In this document: positions 63,950 through 64,000 of the stretch, piece by piece
Position numbering within the stretch: position 1 is the first letter of the stretch
How the letters are laid out: each line of letters begins with the position of its first letter
Source: Lactococcus hircilactis
GTDB taxonomy: Bacteria; Bacillota; Bacilli; Lactobacillales; Streptococcaceae
Assembly (NCBI RefSeq): GCF_009601015.1
Contig: NZ_WITJ01000002.1
Location: forward strand, 62,001 to 126,000
DNA length: 64,000 nt
Reading direction: 5' to 3'
The notes under the pieces: model-generated
What the model saw: only the letters and a program-made list of their open reading frames with translations
The model's database searches: none
What the model was told of the DNA's origin: nothing
Program-made: the position numbers and the translations under genes

Positions 63950-64000
63950 TTATTTCGTTTTTACGGATTGACAGTGAGGGCAAAAGTGCGCACCACGTCC
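63950..64000 (-). CDS. mutM: Formamidopyrimidine-DNA glycosylase MutM, C-terminal end (partial)
   Basis: The last 16 codons visible read GRGAHFCPHCQSVKTK and stop at 63950-63952. GRG plus CPHC is the second half of the C-terminal zinc finger of Fpg/MutM, which excises 8-oxoguanine. The gene continues beyond the window edge. recA follows it in the same direction. Confidence 0.8.
   Translation of the reverse strand, partial: GRGAHFCPHCQSVKTK

Overview
The window is a low-GC Gram-positive chromosome segment, most likely from Lactococcus (possibly the raffinolactis/piscium group) or a close relative in the Streptococcaceae. Supporting clues are the rsgA-rpe-rmuC-yhaM, yaaA-recF and ymfF-ymfH-rodZ-pgsA neighbourhoods, an Rgg-type regulator, a ComX-type cin-box upstream of recA, T-box control of pheST and hisS-aspS, and three tandem SerP-like permeases. 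Almost everything is chromosomal housekeeping. I see no insertion sequence, prophage, CRISPR array, rRNA or tRNA gene.

Layout. 1-2.0 kb is a decayed arabinose locus: a truncated alpha-L-arabinofuranosidase pseudogene fused head-on to araR. 2-7.5 kb (minus) holds yhaM, rmuC, rpe, a small membrane gene, rsgA and a secreted coiled-coil/3D-domain protein. 7.5-14 kb (minus) holds pheST with its T-box, glycerate kinase and purA. 14-18.3 kb holds a DMT-like membrane protein divergent from an rgg gene, then hslO and dus. 18.3-28.1 kb (minus) holds two YitT paralogues, aspS-hisS with a T-box, pgsA, rodZ and the ymfH/ymfF pair. 28.3-36.8 kb holds yaaA-recF, an NMN-adenylyltransferase-type gene, the two U32 tRNA-hydroxylation genes split by two unusual genes, rlmA and cutC. 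36.8-44.6 kb holds ecsAB, a membrane GDPD, a HIT protein, and an amino-acid permease with an isoleucine 2-epimerase-like enzyme. 44.7-49.5 kb holds rplKA, apbE with a putatively flavinylated FMN reductase, and lysP. 49.5-52.7 kb is an amino-acid ABC transporter operon with a DapF-like epimerase, preceded by a leader that encodes a His-rich peptide. 52.8-58.2 kb holds a cyclophilin, the rlu-nadK-relQ/CYTH cluster and ylbF/ylbG. 58.3-64 kb holds the three permeases, recA and the 3' end of mutM.

Three signals cut across the gene list. (1) A 14-16 bp palindrome, TGTCAGTACTGACA usually flanked C..G, occurs 22 times without mismatch, plus near-copies. Half the copies lie inside genes, where they read as LSVLT or VSTD, and half lie between genes, often forming the terminator stem. 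(2) The amino-acid ABC/DapF-like operon has a classical-looking attenuator with a 15-codon leader peptide ending HHHVHR and competing hairpins. This suggests histidine control and so a histidine uptake and racemisation function. (3) At least eight genes lack a Shine-Dalgarno sequence and carry an extended -10 element (TGN-TAWAAT) 5-8 nt before the ATG, so their mRNAs look leaderless.
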